This document shows positions 47,125-56,809 of a stretch of DNA of 64,000 nucleotides, piece by piece. The notes under the pieces are model-generated. The model ran no database searches and was not told where the DNA came from. It saw only the letters and a list, made by a program, of their open reading frames with translations. Both the position numbers and the translations under genes were made by a program. The stretch covers positions 62,001 to 126,000 of the forward strand of contig JACKLJ010000002.1 in NCBI GenBank assembly GCA_024235955.1, given 5' to 3'. This stretch comes from Burkholderiaceae bacterium. Its GTDB lineage: Bacteria; Pseudomonadota; Gammaproteobacteria; Burkholderiales; Burkholderiaceae_C. Positions within the stretch are counted from its first letter, which is position 1. Every line of letters begins with the position of its first letter.

Positions 47125-48235
47125 GCAACCACCCCGCTTCCAGCCATTGTTTCAGCAACTCTGCCGCATCATCGCCCAGGCGGGCGACGTCGTCTGCTTC
47201 CAGGCGGCGCTGGTCGGCCAGCCGGCGCATCAGGCGCGCGTCCAGCCCGCCGGCCCGGAAGGCCTCGCCGTTCAGGTACACATGAGCGGCGTCGTAGAGC
47301 ATGCGGCTGCGGCGGTCCAGCGCCACCGCGCCCACGGGCCCAACGGCCCGCCCGGCGTCGAACCAGACATCCGGCTTGGGCTCGGTCAGCCATTCGCCCA
47401 GGCAGACGTCCAGCAGGCTGTCGCGCCGCAGGGCGCGATCCAGCACCTCACGGGCGAACGCCTGCATCGCGGGCGGAATCGCAGCCGGCGCCGCGGTGGC
47501 GAGCTGACCCGGATCGGTGTAGGGACGCTCGGGCAATTCATCGGCGGCTTCGTCCGCCAGGCGTTGCAGCATCTCGCGCGCCAGTTCGCCCATGGCCGGT
47601 TGCCGGAAGCCGATGGAATAGGTGATGCACTCCCCTTCCGCGATGCCGTCGTGCGCCCAGCGGGGCGGGAGGTACAGCATGTCGCCCGGCTCGAGCACAT
47701 ACTCCTGCTCGGGCTCGAAGTTGGCGAGGATCTTGAGCGGCAGGCCATCCACCAGCGTCAGATCCTTCTGCCGTCCGATGCGCCAGCGCCGCTTGCCGAA
47801 GGCCTGCAGCAGAAACACGTCGTAGCTGTCGAAATGCGGGCCGACGCCACCGCCGTCGGTGGCATAGCTGATCATCACGTCGTCGAGCCGCGCATCGGGC
47901 ACGAAGCGGAAGCGCTGCATCAACGCGTGCACGCGGTCGTCGTGCAGGTCGACGCCCTGCACCAGCAGGGTCCAGTCGGGCGTGGCAAGTTTCGGCAGCG
48001 CGCGCCGCCCCAGCGGGCCTCGCCGCAGACGCCATTGCTGGTCGCGGCGCTCGATCAGGCGGGACTCCACGCCATCGAGGCCCGCCAGCTCGAACAGGCC
48101 AGCGCGCCCGACTGGCGGCACAAACGAGGGGATCGCCCCACGCACCAGCAGCGGCCGCTTCTGCCAGTGGCGTCGCATGAATTGCGCCGGCGTGAGGCCG
48201 GCAAGCAGCGCGATGGGATGCTGGGGGTCGATCAT
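47114..48235 (-). CDS. roxA: Ribosomal protein uL16 arginine hydroxylase (RoxA/YcfD type)
   Basis: 373 aa cupin (JmjC-like) 2-oxoglutarate/Fe(II) oxygenase. The metal triad fits HFDSYDVFLLQ (His-x-Asp) and PPRWAHDGIAEGECITYSIGFR. The N-terminus LTPAQFMRRHWQKRPLLVRGA and the winged-helix C-terminus match the YcfD group, which hydroxylates an Arg of ribosomal protein L16. ATG 48235 was chosen; longer starts extend into the divergent FKBP gene leader. Confidence 0.9.
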   Translation of the reverse strand: MIDPQHPIALLAGLTPAQFMRRHWQKRPLLVRGAIPSFVPPVGRAGLFELAGLDGVESRLIERRDQQWRLRRGPLGRRALPKLATPDWTLLVQGVDLHDDRVHALMQRFRFVPDARLDDVMISYATDGGGVGPHFDSYDVFLLQAFGKRRWRIGRQKDLTLVDGLPLKILANFEPEQEYVLEPGDMLYLPPRWAHDGIAEGECITYSIGFRQPAMGELAREMLQRLADEAADELPERPYTDPGQLATAAPAAIPPAMQAFAREVLDRALRRDSLLDVCLGEWLTEPKPDVWFDAGRAVGPVGAVALDRRSRMLYDAAHVYLNGEAFRAGGLDARLMRRLADQRRLEADDVARLGDDAAELLKQWLEAGWLHGR

Positions 48236-48280
48236 TCGGAAACGGCTGCCACGTGAATTGGAGAGTGCGACAATTCTCCT

Positions 48281-48805
48281 ATGGAAATCACACCGCGCTG
48301 CGTGGTCGCGCTGACCTGGACGCTCAAGGACAGCATGGGCGACACGCTGGACACCCTGGACGAGCCCGTCGAATTCCTGATTGGCGGCGACGATCTGCTG
48401 CCGCGCATCGACGAGGCGCTGCAAGGCCATCAGCCGGGCGACGAGATCGACCTCAACCTGGAACCGGTCGACGCCTTCGGCGACTTCGACGACCAGATGC
48501 TGTTCCTGGAACCGCGCCAGCTGTTCCCAGAGGCACTGGAGGAAGGCATGATCTTCGAGGGTCACACACTGCCTGAAGGCGTCAACCCCGGCCTGCCGCG
48601 CGACGCACTCTACACCGTGGCCGACATCTACCCCGACCACGTGGTGCTGGACGGCAACCACCCGCTGGCCGGCATCAGCCTGCGGCTGGCGATCAAGGTG
48701 CACGCGGTGCGTGAAGCCACCCCTGAAGAGCTGCAGCAAGGCAGCGCCGGGGCGGGCTTCTTCAGGGTCACGCCTTCGGCGCCTGGCGGCCAGCAACTGC
48801 ATTGA
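48281..48805 (+). CDS. SlyD-type FKBP peptidyl-prolyl isomerase
   Basis: 174 aa. FKBP domain interrupted by an insert-in-flap (IF) domain: VVALTWTLKDSMGDTLDTLDEPVEFLIGGDDLLPRIDEAL then GDEIDLNLEPVDAFGDFD. It lacks the His-rich SlyD tail, so it is nearer SlpA/FkpB-like SlyD relatives. Chaperone and proline isomerase in the cytosol. Divergent from roxA with a 45-bp gap. Confidence 0.85.
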   Translation: MEITPRCVVALTWTLKDSMGDTLDTLDEPVEFLIGGDDLLPRIDEALQGHQPGDEIDLNLEPVDAFGDFDDQMLFLEPRQLFPEALEEGMIFEGHTLPEGVNPGLPRDALYTVADIYPDHVVLDGNHPLAGISLRLAIKVHAVREATPEELQQGSAGAGFFRVTPSAPGGQQLH

Positions 48806-48889
48806 CCGCCGCCCTATGCCGCCGGAACGGAACCGGGACCCCGGAGCGTTGGCCTTTCTTGTCAGCCTCCCGCACCGGATAAAACCGGG

Positions 48890-49375
48890 TCAGCGGTAAA
48901 GCTGGTTGCCTTCCGCGCGCACGCGGTCGCCCACGCGCACGTTGGGGGCCTGGTGGTAGTCGAAGCTGCGGGCGCCGCCGTCGTCAAAGCGCACGGTCAC
49001 GCGGTAGACGTCCACCGTGTGGCTGCCGGCCACGTTTTGCTCGATCGCGCGCCCGATCAGCGCGCCACCCACCACACCGGCCACGGTGGCCAGTGCCTTG
49101 CCGGTGCCGCCACCCACCTGGTTGCCCAGCGCGCCACCCACCACGCCGCCCGCCACGGCGCCCGCCACGCCCGAGGTCGGCTGCCCCTGCCGCAGGTATT
49201 CCACGTTGGACACCGTGCCGTACTGGGCATACTGGTTGTTGTAGACCGGCTGGCCTGACGGGTAGCTCGGGGGGTAATTGGCGTTGCCGTAGTTGGGCTG
49301 CGCCACGCAGGCGGCGAGCAAGGCTGCGCTGGCGGCGGTAACGCCCAGGCTGGCGATTCGTTGGATGCGTGCCAT
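48890..49375 (-). CDS. Glycine-zipper 2TM lipoprotein (SlyB-like)
   Basis: 161 aa. Lipoprotein signal with LLAAC, an Asn/Tyr/Pro-rich linker, a glycine-zipper hairpin GVAGAVAGGVVGGALGNQVGG... ATVAGVVGGALIG and a C-terminal SH3-like strand region (VDVYRVTVRFDDGGARSFDY). Typical outer-membrane SlyB/Rcp family lipoprotein; structural role in the envelope. ATG 49375 follows GGAGTCTCC complement (AGGAGTC). Confidence 0.85.
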   Translation of the reverse strand: MARIQRIASLGVTAASAALLAACVAQPNYGNANYPPSYPSGQPVYNNQYAQYGTVSNVEYLRQGQPTSGVAGAVAGGVVGGALGNQVGGGTGKALATVAGVVGGALIGRAIEQNVAGSHTVDVYRVTVRFDDGGARSFDYHQAPNVRVGDRVRAEGNQLYR

Positions 49376-49540
49376 GGAGACTCCTGATCGTTGAAGCGGA
49401 TCGCCGGACGGCACTTGCGCAACGCGTCCGACGGCTGCCACCCATTGGGACATGGCCGCCCTTGCCGCCCAAGCGGCCGGCGGCCTGTTCCCCTGTAGGC
49501 CGATGCCTACGCCGTGGCGTTCGGTTCGGAACGGAAGCCG

Positions 49541-49987
49541 TCAGGCCTTGCCGGTCGAGCCGTAGCCGCCTTCGCCACGCTCACTGGCCGGGAACTCGGA
49601 GACCAGGTTGAATTCGGCCTGCACCACCGGCACGATCACCAGCTGCGCGATGCGCTCCATGGGCGCGATGGTGAAAACCGTCTGGCTGCGGTTCCAGGCG
49701 CTGACCATCAACTGCCCCTGGTAATCGCTGTCGATCAGCCCCACCAGGTTGCCGAGCACGATGCCGTGCTTGTGGCCGAGCCCCGAGCGCGGCAGGATCA
49801 GCGCCGCATAGCCGGCATCGGCCAGGTGGATCGCCATGCCGGTGGGCACGAGCTGCCAGGCACCTGGCGCCAGCGTGAGCGGCTCTTCCAGGCAGGCACG
49901 CAGATCCAGTCCCGCGCTGCCAGGGGTGGCGTAAGCCGGCATCTGAGAGCGCAGCCGCTCGTCCAGGATCTTCACGTCGAGTTTCAT
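49541..49987 (-). CDS. dut: dUTP diphosphatase
   Basis: 148 aa. Hydrolyses dUTP to dUMP, keeping uracil out of DNA and feeding dTMP synthesis. All five dUTPase motifs are seen: GSAGLDLRACL, LPRSGLGHKHGIVLGN, GLIDSDYQGQL, ERIAQLVIVPV and RGEGGYGSTG. Forms a trimer. 20 bp after coaBC, the usual arrangement. Confidence 0.97.
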   Translation of the reverse strand: MKLDVKILDERLRSQMPAYATPGSAGLDLRACLEEPLTLAPGAWQLVPTGMAIHLADAGYAALILPRSGLGHKHGIVLGNLVGLIDSDYQGQLMVSAWNRSQTVFTIAPMERIAQLVIVPVVQAEFNLVSEFPASERGEGGYGSTGKA

Positions 49988-50007
49988 GGCGCGCGAGCGT
50001 AGCAGGC

Positions 50008-51249
50008 TCAGGCCGAGGCGCCGGAGACGCGTCGGGCAATCTCGGCCACCAGCTGCTGCGCCAGGCGGCGCTTGCTGGCGTGCGGCAGTTCGGTCACGCC
50101 TTCGTCGTCCACCAGCACCAGCGCGTTGTCGTCGCGGCCGAACGTGGCCGGCCCCAGGTTGCCAACCAGCAGCGGCACGCCCTTGCGCGCGCGCTTGGCC
50201 TGCGCATTGGCCACCAGGTCCTGGCTCTCGGCCGCGAAACCCACGCAGTACAGCTCGCCCGCCTGGGCACGCTGGCCGTGCGCCACCTCGGACAGGATGT
50301 CCGGGTTCTCCACAAAGGCCAGTTCGGGCACGGCGCCGCTGCCGTCCTTCTTGATTTTGTGCTCGGCCTCTACCGCCGGGCGCCAGTCGGCGACGGCGGC
50401 GGTCGCTATGAAAACATGAGCTGCCTGCGCCGATTCCACAGTGACTTCATGCATTTCCCGGGCTGACACCACGTCGATGCGGTTGACCCCGCGTGGCGTC
50501 GCCAGATGCACCGGGCCGGCGACCAGCGTGACCTGCGCGCCCGCCTCCTGCGCCGCGCGCGCGATGGCAAAGCCCATCTTGCCGCTCGAATGGTTGGTGA
50601 TGCCGCGCACCGGGTCGATGGCCTCGAAGGTCGGGCCGGCCGTCACCAGCACGCGCTGGCCCAGCAGCGACTTGGGCGTGAAGAAGGCGATCACCTCCTC
50701 CACCAGTTCGTCCGCTTCCAGCATGCGGCCATCGCCGAACTCGCCGCACGCCTGATCGCCATGCGCCACACCCAGCACCGTGGCGCCATCCTCCTGCACC
50801 TGGGCCACGTTCCGCTGGGTGGCCGGGTGCGCCCACATCTCGCGGTTCATGGCCGGCGCCAGCAGCAAGGGCACCCGCTCCGCCGGCCGTGCCAGGCACA
50901 TCAGCGGCAGCAACTCGCTGGCGCGCCCCTGCGCCAGCTGGGCGATGAAGTCGGCGCTGGCCGGTGCCACCACGATGGCATCGGCCTCGCGGCTCAGGTT
51001 GATGTGCGCCATGTTGTTGCCCGGCCGCGCATCCCACTGCGAGGTGTAGACCGGCCGGCCCGAGAGCGCCTGCATGGCCACGGGCGTGATGAACTGGCAG
51101 GCTGCCTCGGTCATCACCACCTGCACCGTGGCGCCGGCGCGCTGGAGCGCACGGCAGAATTCGGCGGCCTTGAAGCAGGCCGCGCCGCCCGACAGACCGA
51201 GCACGATGTGGCGGCCGGCGAGCTCGCCCACGAGGTCATCAGCGTTCAT
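50008..51249 (-). CDS. coaBC: Bifunctional phosphopantothenoylcysteine decarboxylase/synthetase
   Basis: 413 aa. Two steps of coenzyme A synthesis. CoaC half: LGLSGGAACFKAAEF, VAPASADF, APAMNREMW and the active Cys in QACGEFGDGRM. CoaB half: VTAGPTFEAIDPVRGITNHSSGKMG and IATAAVADWRP, KIKK. The start ATG 51249 matches the family start. Divergent from pyrG. Confidence 0.96.
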   Translation of the reverse strand: MNADDLVGELAGRHIVLGLSGGAACFKAAEFCRALQRAGATVQVVMTEAACQFITPVAMQALSGRPVYTSQWDARPGNNMAHINLSREADAIVVAPASADFIAQLAQGRASELLPLMCLARPAERVPLLLAPAMNREMWAHPATQRNVAQVQEDGATVLGVAHGDQACGEFGDGRMLEADELVEEVIAFFTPKSLLGQRVLVTAGPTFEAIDPVRGITNHSSGKMGFAIARAAQEAGAQVTLVAGPVHLATPRGVNRIDVVSAREMHEVTVESAQAAHVFIATAAVADWRPAVEAEHKIKKDGSGAVPELAFVENPDILSEVAHGQRAQAGELYCVGFAAESQDLVANAQAKRARKGVPLLVGNLGPATFGRDDNALVLVDDEGVTELPHASKRRLAQQLVAEIARRVSGASA

Positions 51250-51278
51250 GGCGGGCAATGTAGCAGAGGCCGGGCTTC

Positions 51279-51284
51279 TATAAT
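51279..51284 (+). promoter_or_regulatory. -10 box of pyrG
   Basis: Perfect TATAAT; transcription would begin near 51291, giving a 35-nt leader. No convincing -35 box. Confidence 0.5.
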
Positions 51285-51301
51285 CCGCCTTTCCCACCGA
51301 G

Positions 51302-51319
51302 CGAAGGCGCGGGCCTTCG
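51302..51319 (+). promoter_or_regulatory. Hairpin in the pyrG leader close to the start codon
   Basis: 7-bp perfect stem CGAAGGC/GCCTTCG with GCGG loop, ending 7 nt before ATG 51327, where the ribosome binding site should be. It may hold translation down. Confidence 0.5.
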
Positions 51320-51326
51320 TCCTGAC

Positions 51327-53012
51327 ATGACCAAATTCGTCTTCGTCACCGGCGGTGTGGTGTCTTCCCTGGGCAAGGGAATCGCCTCGGCCTCCCTGGC
51401 CGCGATCCTCGAATCGCGCGGCCTCAAAGTCACCCTCATCAAGCTGGATCCCTACCTGAACGTGGATCCGGGCACCATGAGTCCCTTCCAGCACGGCGAG
51501 GTCTTCGTCACCGACGACGGCGCCGAAACCGACCTGGACCTGGGCCATTACGAGCGCTTCATCACCACCCGGATGAAGCGCACCAACAACTTCACCACGG
51601 GCCAGATCTACAAGAGCGTGCTCGAGAAAGAGCGCCGCGGCGACTACCTGGGCAAGACCGTGCAGGTGATCCCGCACGTCACCAACGAAATCCAGGATTT
51701 CATCAAGCGCGGCGCCGGCTTTGGCACCGCCGGCGCGGTGGATGTGGCCATCGTCGAGATCGGCGGCACCGTCGGCGACATCGAATCGCTGCCCTTCCTG
51801 GAGGCGGTGCGCCAGCTCAGCCTCAAGCTCGGCGCCAACCAGAGCGCCTTCGTGCACCTGACCTACCTGCCGTGGATCGCCGCCGCGGGCGAACTCAAGA
51901 CCAAACCCACCCAGCACACGGTGCAGAAGCTGCGCGAGATCGGCATCCAGCCCGACGCCCTGCTCTGCCGCGCCGACCGGCCGATTCCGGACGAGGAGCG
52001 CGAGAAGATCAGCCTGTTCACCAACGTGGCCGAATGGGGCGTGATCAGCATGTGGGACGTGGACAGCATCTACAAGGTGCCGCGCATGCTGCACGAGCAG
52101 GGCCTCGACGGCCTGATCTGCGACAAGCTGCGCCTGAACACGCCGCCGGCCAACCTCAAGCGCTGGGACGCGCTGGTGCACGAAGTCGAGCACCCGCAAG
52201 GCGCGGTGACCATCGCCATGGTCGGCAAGTACGTGGACCTGACCGACAGCTACAAGTCCGTCAACGAGGCGCTGCGCCATGCCGGCATGCACAACCATGC
52301 GCGCGTGACCATCGACCACATCGATTCGGAAACCATCACGCCCGCCAACGTTGCGCAGCTCGCCAAATACGACGCCATCCTGGTGCCGGGCGGGTTCGGA
52401 TCGCGCGGCATCGAAGGCAAGATCGCCACTGCCCGCTACGCCCGCGAGCACAAGGTGCCCTATCTGGGCATCTGCCTGGGCATGCAGGTAGCCACCATCG
52501 AGTACGCGCGCGACGTCGCCGGCCTCGCCAACGCCAACAGCACCGAATTCGACCCGGACACGCCCCACCCTGTCATCGCCCTGATCACCGAATGGCAGGA
52601 CAAGGACGGCAGCATCCAGAAGCGCACCGAAAAGTCCGATCTTGGCGGCACCATGCGCCTGGGCGCGCAAAGCTCCGACGTGCAGCCCGGCACGCTGGCG
52701 CACCAGATCTACGGCGACGTGGTGACCGAGCGGCACCGCCACCGCTACGAAGCCAACGTCCATTACCTCGACAAGCTGCGCGACGCAGGCCTGGTGATCT
52801 CCGCCCTGACGCAGCGTGAACACCTGACCGAGATCGTCGAACTGCCGCAATCCGCGCACCCCTGGTTCATCGGCGTGCAGTTCCACCCCGAGTTCAAAAG
52901 CACGCCGTGGGACGGCCATCCGTTGTTCAACGCCTTCATCAGGGCCGCGCTGGAGCACCACGGCGCCCGCGCCGGCCAGGAAGGCGCCAAGACACTGAAG
53001 GCGGTGAAGTGA
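51327..53012 (+). CDS. pyrG: CTP synthase
   Basis: 561 aa. Makes CTP from UTP, ATP and glutamine. Synthase domain TKFVFVTGGVVSSLGKGIASASLAAIL, EGDYLGK-like DYLGKTVQVIPHVT and EIGGTVGDIESLPFLEA; class I glutaminase domain with Cys383 in GICLGMQ and the QFHPEF triad end. GTG of kdsA overlaps the stop, so the two genes are coupled. Confidence 0.98.
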   Translation: MTKFVFVTGGVVSSLGKGIASASLAAILESRGLKVTLIKLDPYLNVDPGTMSPFQHGEVFVTDDGAETDLDLGHYERFITTRMKRTNNFTTGQIYKSVLEKERRGDYLGKTVQVIPHVTNEIQDFIKRGAGFGTAGAVDVAIVEIGGTVGDIESLPFLEAVRQLSLKLGANQSAFVHLTYLPWIAAAGELKTKPTQHTVQKLREIGIQPDALLCRADRPIPDEEREKISLFTNVAEWGVISMWDVDSIYKVPRMLHEQGLDGLICDKLRLNTPPANLKRWDALVHEVEHPQGAVTIAMVGKYVDLTDSYKSVNEALRHAGMHNHARVTIDHIDSETITPANVAQLAKYDAILVPGGFGSRGIEGKIATARYAREHKVPYLGICLGMQVATIEYARDVAGLANANSTEFDPDTPHPVIALITEWQDKDGSIQKRTEKSDLGGTMRLGAQSSDVQPGTLAHQIYGDVVTERHRHRYEANVHYLDKLRDAGLVISALTQREHLTEIVELPQSAHPWFIGVQFHPEFKSTPWDGHPLFNAFIRAALEHHGARAGQEGAKTLKAVK

Positions 53013-53866
53013 AGCTCTGCGGATTCGACATCGGCCTGAGCCAGCCGTTCTTCCTGATCGCCGGCCCCTGCGTTGTCGAGAGCGAGCAGCTGCAGATGGA
53101 TGTGGCGGGCCAGCTCAGGGACATCACCGCCAGCCTGGGCATCCCGTTCATCTTCAAGAGCAGCTACGACAAGGCCAACCGCTCGTCGGGCACCAGCTTT
53201 CGCGGCCCGGGCATGAGCGCCGGGCTGGACATCCTCGCCAAGGTGAAGAAGGAGCTGGGCGTGCCGGTGCTGACCGACGTGCACTCCGAAGCCGAGATCC
53301 CTGCCGTCGCCCAGGTGGTGGACGTGCTGCAGACCCCTGCCTTCTTGTGCCGGCAGACCGATTTCATCCGCGCCGTGGCGCAGTCGGGCAAGCCGGTGAA
53401 CATCAAGAAGGGCCAGTTCCTCGCGCCGCACGACATGAAGAACGTGATCGACAAGGCACGTGCGGCAGCGGCTGAGAAAGGCCTGCCGACCGACAACTTC
53501 ATGGCCTGCGAGCGCGGCGCCAGCTTTGGCTACAACAACCTGGTAAGCGACATGCGCAGCCTGGCCATCATGCGCGAAACCGGCGCGCCGGTGGTGTTCG
53601 ACGCCACGCACTCCGTGCAGCTGCCTGGCGGCCAGGGCACCAGCAGCGGTGGTCAGCGCGAGATGGTGCCCGTGCTGGCGCGCGCCGCGGTGGCGGTGGG
53701 CGTGGCGGGCCTTTTCATGGAAACCCACCCGGACCCGGCCAAGGCACTGTCCGACGGACCCAACGCCGTGCCGCTCAGGCACATGCGCGCCCTGCTCGAA
53801 ACCTTGGTGGCACTCGATCAGGTCACCAAGCGCCAGCCTTTTCTCGAAAACGATTTCCTCGCCTGA
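53009..53866 (+). CDS. kdsA: 3-deoxy-8-phosphooctulonate (KDO-8-P) synthase
   Basis: 285 aa. Joins phosphoenolpyruvate and arabinose 5-phosphate for lipopolysaccharide inner core. TIM barrel with FKSSYDKANRSSGTSFRGPG and FDATHSVQLPGG. The AGPCVVES segment has Cys21 where the metal-independent E. coli enzyme has Asn, so this is probably the metal-dependent class. Starts at GTG 53009 inside the pyrG stop. Confidence 0.96.
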   Translation: MKLCGFDIGLSQPFFLIAGPCVVESEQLQMDVAGQLRDITASLGIPFIFKSSYDKANRSSGTSFRGPGMSAGLDILAKVKKELGVPVLTDVHSEAEIPAVAQVVDVLQTPAFLCRQTDFIRAVAQSGKPVNIKKGQFLAPHDMKNVIDKARAAAAEKGLPTDNFMACERGASFGYNNLVSDMRSLAIMRETGAPVVFDATHSVQLPGGQGTSSGGQREMVPVLARAAVAVGVAGLFMETHPDPAKALSDGPNAVPLRHMRALLETLVALDQVTKRQPFLENDFLA

Positions 53867-53882
53867 CAAGGAGTCATCCGCC

Positions 53883-54173
53883 ATGCCCAGTGGCTACATC
53901 GTTGCCAACGTCAGCGTCACCAATCCTGAGCAATACGAGGACTACAAGAAGTGGTCCACGGCAGCCTTCCAGGCCCACAACGCCGAAATCTGCGTGCGCG
54001 GCGGCCAGACGGAGGTGATGGAGGGTGACTGGCAACCCGAGCGCGTGGTGATCGCCAGGTTTCCCAGTTTCGAGGCCGCCAAGGCGTTCTACCACTCGGC
54101 AGAGTACCTCCGGGCGCGCAAGGCGCGCGAGGGCGCCGCGATCATGCGCATCGTGGCCGTGGAAGGTGTCTGA
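53883..54173 (+). CDS. DUF1330 family protein
   Basis: 96 aa ferredoxin-like dabb-fold protein of the DUF1330 family: YIVANVSVTNPEQYEDYKKW, VRGGQTEVMEGDWQPERVVI and FPSFEAAKAFYHSAEY. Dimeric; function unknown. GGAGTCATCCGCC precedes the ATG. 16 bp after kdsA, within the pyrG-kdsA-eno run. Confidence 0.88.
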   Translation: MPSGYIVANVSVTNPEQYEDYKKWSTAAFQAHNAEICVRGGQTEVMEGDWQPERVVIARFPSFEAAKAFYHSAEYLRARKAREGAAIMRIVAVEGV

Positions 54174-54186
54174 GCCGGATTGGCCA

Positions 54187-54248
54187 TTACTATAAATTTG
54201 ATAGCTGTTTACGCCCGTCATACAAGGGCTGCAGGCCTTTTTGTTCAA
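54187..54248 (-). repeat. Repeat A, copy 16
   Basis: ACTATAAATTTGATAGCTG core, GCCCGTCATACAAGGGC hairpin, TTTTTGTTCA edge. Sits between DUF1330 and eno. Confidence 0.88.
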
Positions 54249-54275
54249 TATTCATCGACTCTAAGGAAGTGAACC

Positions 54276-55562
<1,287 letters not shown>

Positions 55563-55582
55563 AGGCCCCCGGGGCGCGGGGG

Positions 55583-55611
55583 TTGGATACCAAGGGTGGC
55601 TGCGTTATACT
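55583..55611 (+). promoter_or_regulatory. Sigma-70 promoter of ftsB
   Basis: TTGGAT (55583-55588) and TATACT (55606-55611) with a 17-nt spacer. The -10 lies in the loop of the inverted repeat at 55591-55634. Confidence 0.65.
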
Positions 55612-55634
55612 GAAAAGATAGCACGCCACCCTTG
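55591..55634 (+). repeat. Inverted repeat enclosing the ftsB -10 box
   Basis: Perfect 10-bp arms CAAGGGTGGC and GCCACCCTTG separated by 24 nt that contain TATACT. Could be an operator or, in read-through RNA from eno, a hairpin. Confidence 0.6.
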
Positions 55635-55663
55635 ATCCACAAGCGCCCCAAGCACCTCCAGGC

Positions 55664-55942
55664 ATGAGCCAACGATTCATTCCGGCGGTTTTGCTGCTGA
55701 TCCTGGTGGTGCTGCACGGCCAGCTCTGGTTCGGCCGGGGCAGCGTGCCCAACGTGGCCGTGCTGCAACGCAAGCTGGACGAGCAGAAGGCCGCCAATGT
55801 GCGCACCCAGCAGGCCATCGACCAGCTCCAGAACGAGGTCACCGATCTGAAAACCGGCCTGGCCACGGTGGAAGAGAAAGCCCGCACAGACCTGGGCATG
55901 GTCAAGCAGGGCGAGATCTTTGTGCAGGTTTCACCGAAATAA
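55664..55942 (+). CDS. ftsB: Cell division protein FtsB
   Basis: 92 aa. One N-terminal membrane helix (FIPAVLLLILVVLHGQLWFG) followed by a periplasmic coiled coil (VAVLQRKLDEQKAANVRTQQ...) and a short C-terminal tail (ARTDLGMVKQGEIFVQV). Part of the FtsQBL complex at the septum. Repeat B begins directly after the stop. Confidence 0.93.
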   Translation: MSQRFIPAVLLLILVVLHGQLWFGRGSVPNVAVLQRKLDEQKAANVRTQQAIDQLQNEVTDLKTGLATVEEKARTDLGMVKQGEIFVQVSPK

Positions 55943-56060
55943 GGCACCCCCTGAGTCGCTGGCGCGCCTTCCCCCTCTTGCTTCGTGAGGGAGGACTCCG
56001 CCACTGGCCGGTACAAGCCTGGCCACGACGGTCGCTGGAATGGCCTGCTCCGCGACCGCC
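55943..56060 (+). repeat. Repeat B, copy 3
   Basis: Begins GGCACCCCCTGAGTCGC at the ftsB stop. Hairpin 1 at 55973-55994 (one mismatch), hairpin 2 at 56005-56025 (TGGCCGG with CTGGCCA). The third pair is G-C where the other copies have C-G. Confidence 0.82.
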
Positions 56061-56158
56061 TGAAGACGCCCTCGTAGAGCTTATTTGCGGGCACCTCTCC
56101 TGTGTCCGGCGCTGTAAGAACCGGTCACCCGCAGTGAAACGAGCCTTGCTCTTGTCCA

Positions 56159-56187
56159 ACCGTTCGGGCTGAGCCTGTCGAAGCCTG
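56159..56187 (+). repeat. Single copy of a widespread short repeat
   Basis: CGTTCGGGCTGAGCCTGTCGA followed by AGCC. From memory this motif (minus strand GGCTCAGCCCGAACGG) is dispersed in many proteobacterial genomes. It lies between repeat B copy 3 and the end of rimM. Confidence 0.6.
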
Positions 56188-56235
56188 GCGCCAGTCCGGG
56201 GCGGGCGTTGCCGCCCGGCGAACTCACTGGCCGGG

Positions 56236-56802
56236 TCAGTAATCAGGCTGCCAGTCCACCGTGATGCGACGGGCTTCCATGTCCACACCGTCCACGTAGG
56301 CATCGACAAAGGGAATCAGGCGCTCGACGGGCTTGGGGCCCTGGCTGTCATCGCTCACCACCAGCACGTCCTGTGGGCCGTTGGAGAGCAGATCCTTCAC
56401 TTGGCCCAGCGCCACGCCTTCGCGGTTGACGACCGCCAGGCCGATCAGGTCGACCCAGTAGAACTCGCCTTCGGCCGGCGTGGGAAAGGAGGAGCGCGCG
56501 ATGAAGATGTGGGCGCCCTTGAGTTGCTCGGCGGCGTTGCGGTCGGGCACGTCGGGCGAGGTGGCCACCACCGCGTCACCATGCTCGCGCGCCTCGCGGA
56601 TGGCCAGCCGGAGCGTGCCCTCGAAGCGCCGAGCGCCGCGCTCGGACGGCTGGATGAACCAGCGGCGGGAAGAAAAAAGCGCCTCCGGGGAGGCGCTGTA
56701 GGGCTGGATCTTGAACCAGCCCTTGATGCCCCAGGCGTCAATGATGCGGCCGACTTCCACCGCGTCGGGTGGCAATTCGGCCGGTTCAGGCCCGGGCAGC
56801 AT
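56236..56802 (-). CDS. rimM: Ribosome maturation factor RimM
   Basis: 188 aa. Helps 30S assembly (16S 3' domain) through S19. N-terminal RimM domain DAVEVGRIIDAWGIKGWFKI and C-terminal PRC barrel (FYWVDLIGLAVVNREG... ERLIPFVDAYVDGVDME). 8 bp after rpsP. The usual following genes trmD and rplS are not here; instead repeats and a convergent ftsB follow. Confidence 0.93.
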   Translation of the reverse strand: MLPGPEPAELPPDAVEVGRIIDAWGIKGWFKIQPYSASPEALFSSRRWFIQPSERGARRFEGTLRLAIREAREHGDAVVATSPDVPDRNAAEQLKGAHIFIARSSFPTPAEGEFYWVDLIGLAVVNREGVALGQVKDLLSNGPQDVLVVSDDSQGPKPVERLIPFVDAYVDGVDMEARRITVDWQPDY

Positions 56803-56809
56803 CAAGCCA

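Noticed and set aside
50400..50440. GGCGCAGGCAGCT in coaBC resembling repeat A
   Set aside because: Only 13-16 nt match, without the hairpin or edges, and the protein reads through a normal conserved CoaB segment (AAHVFIATAAVADWRP) of usual length.
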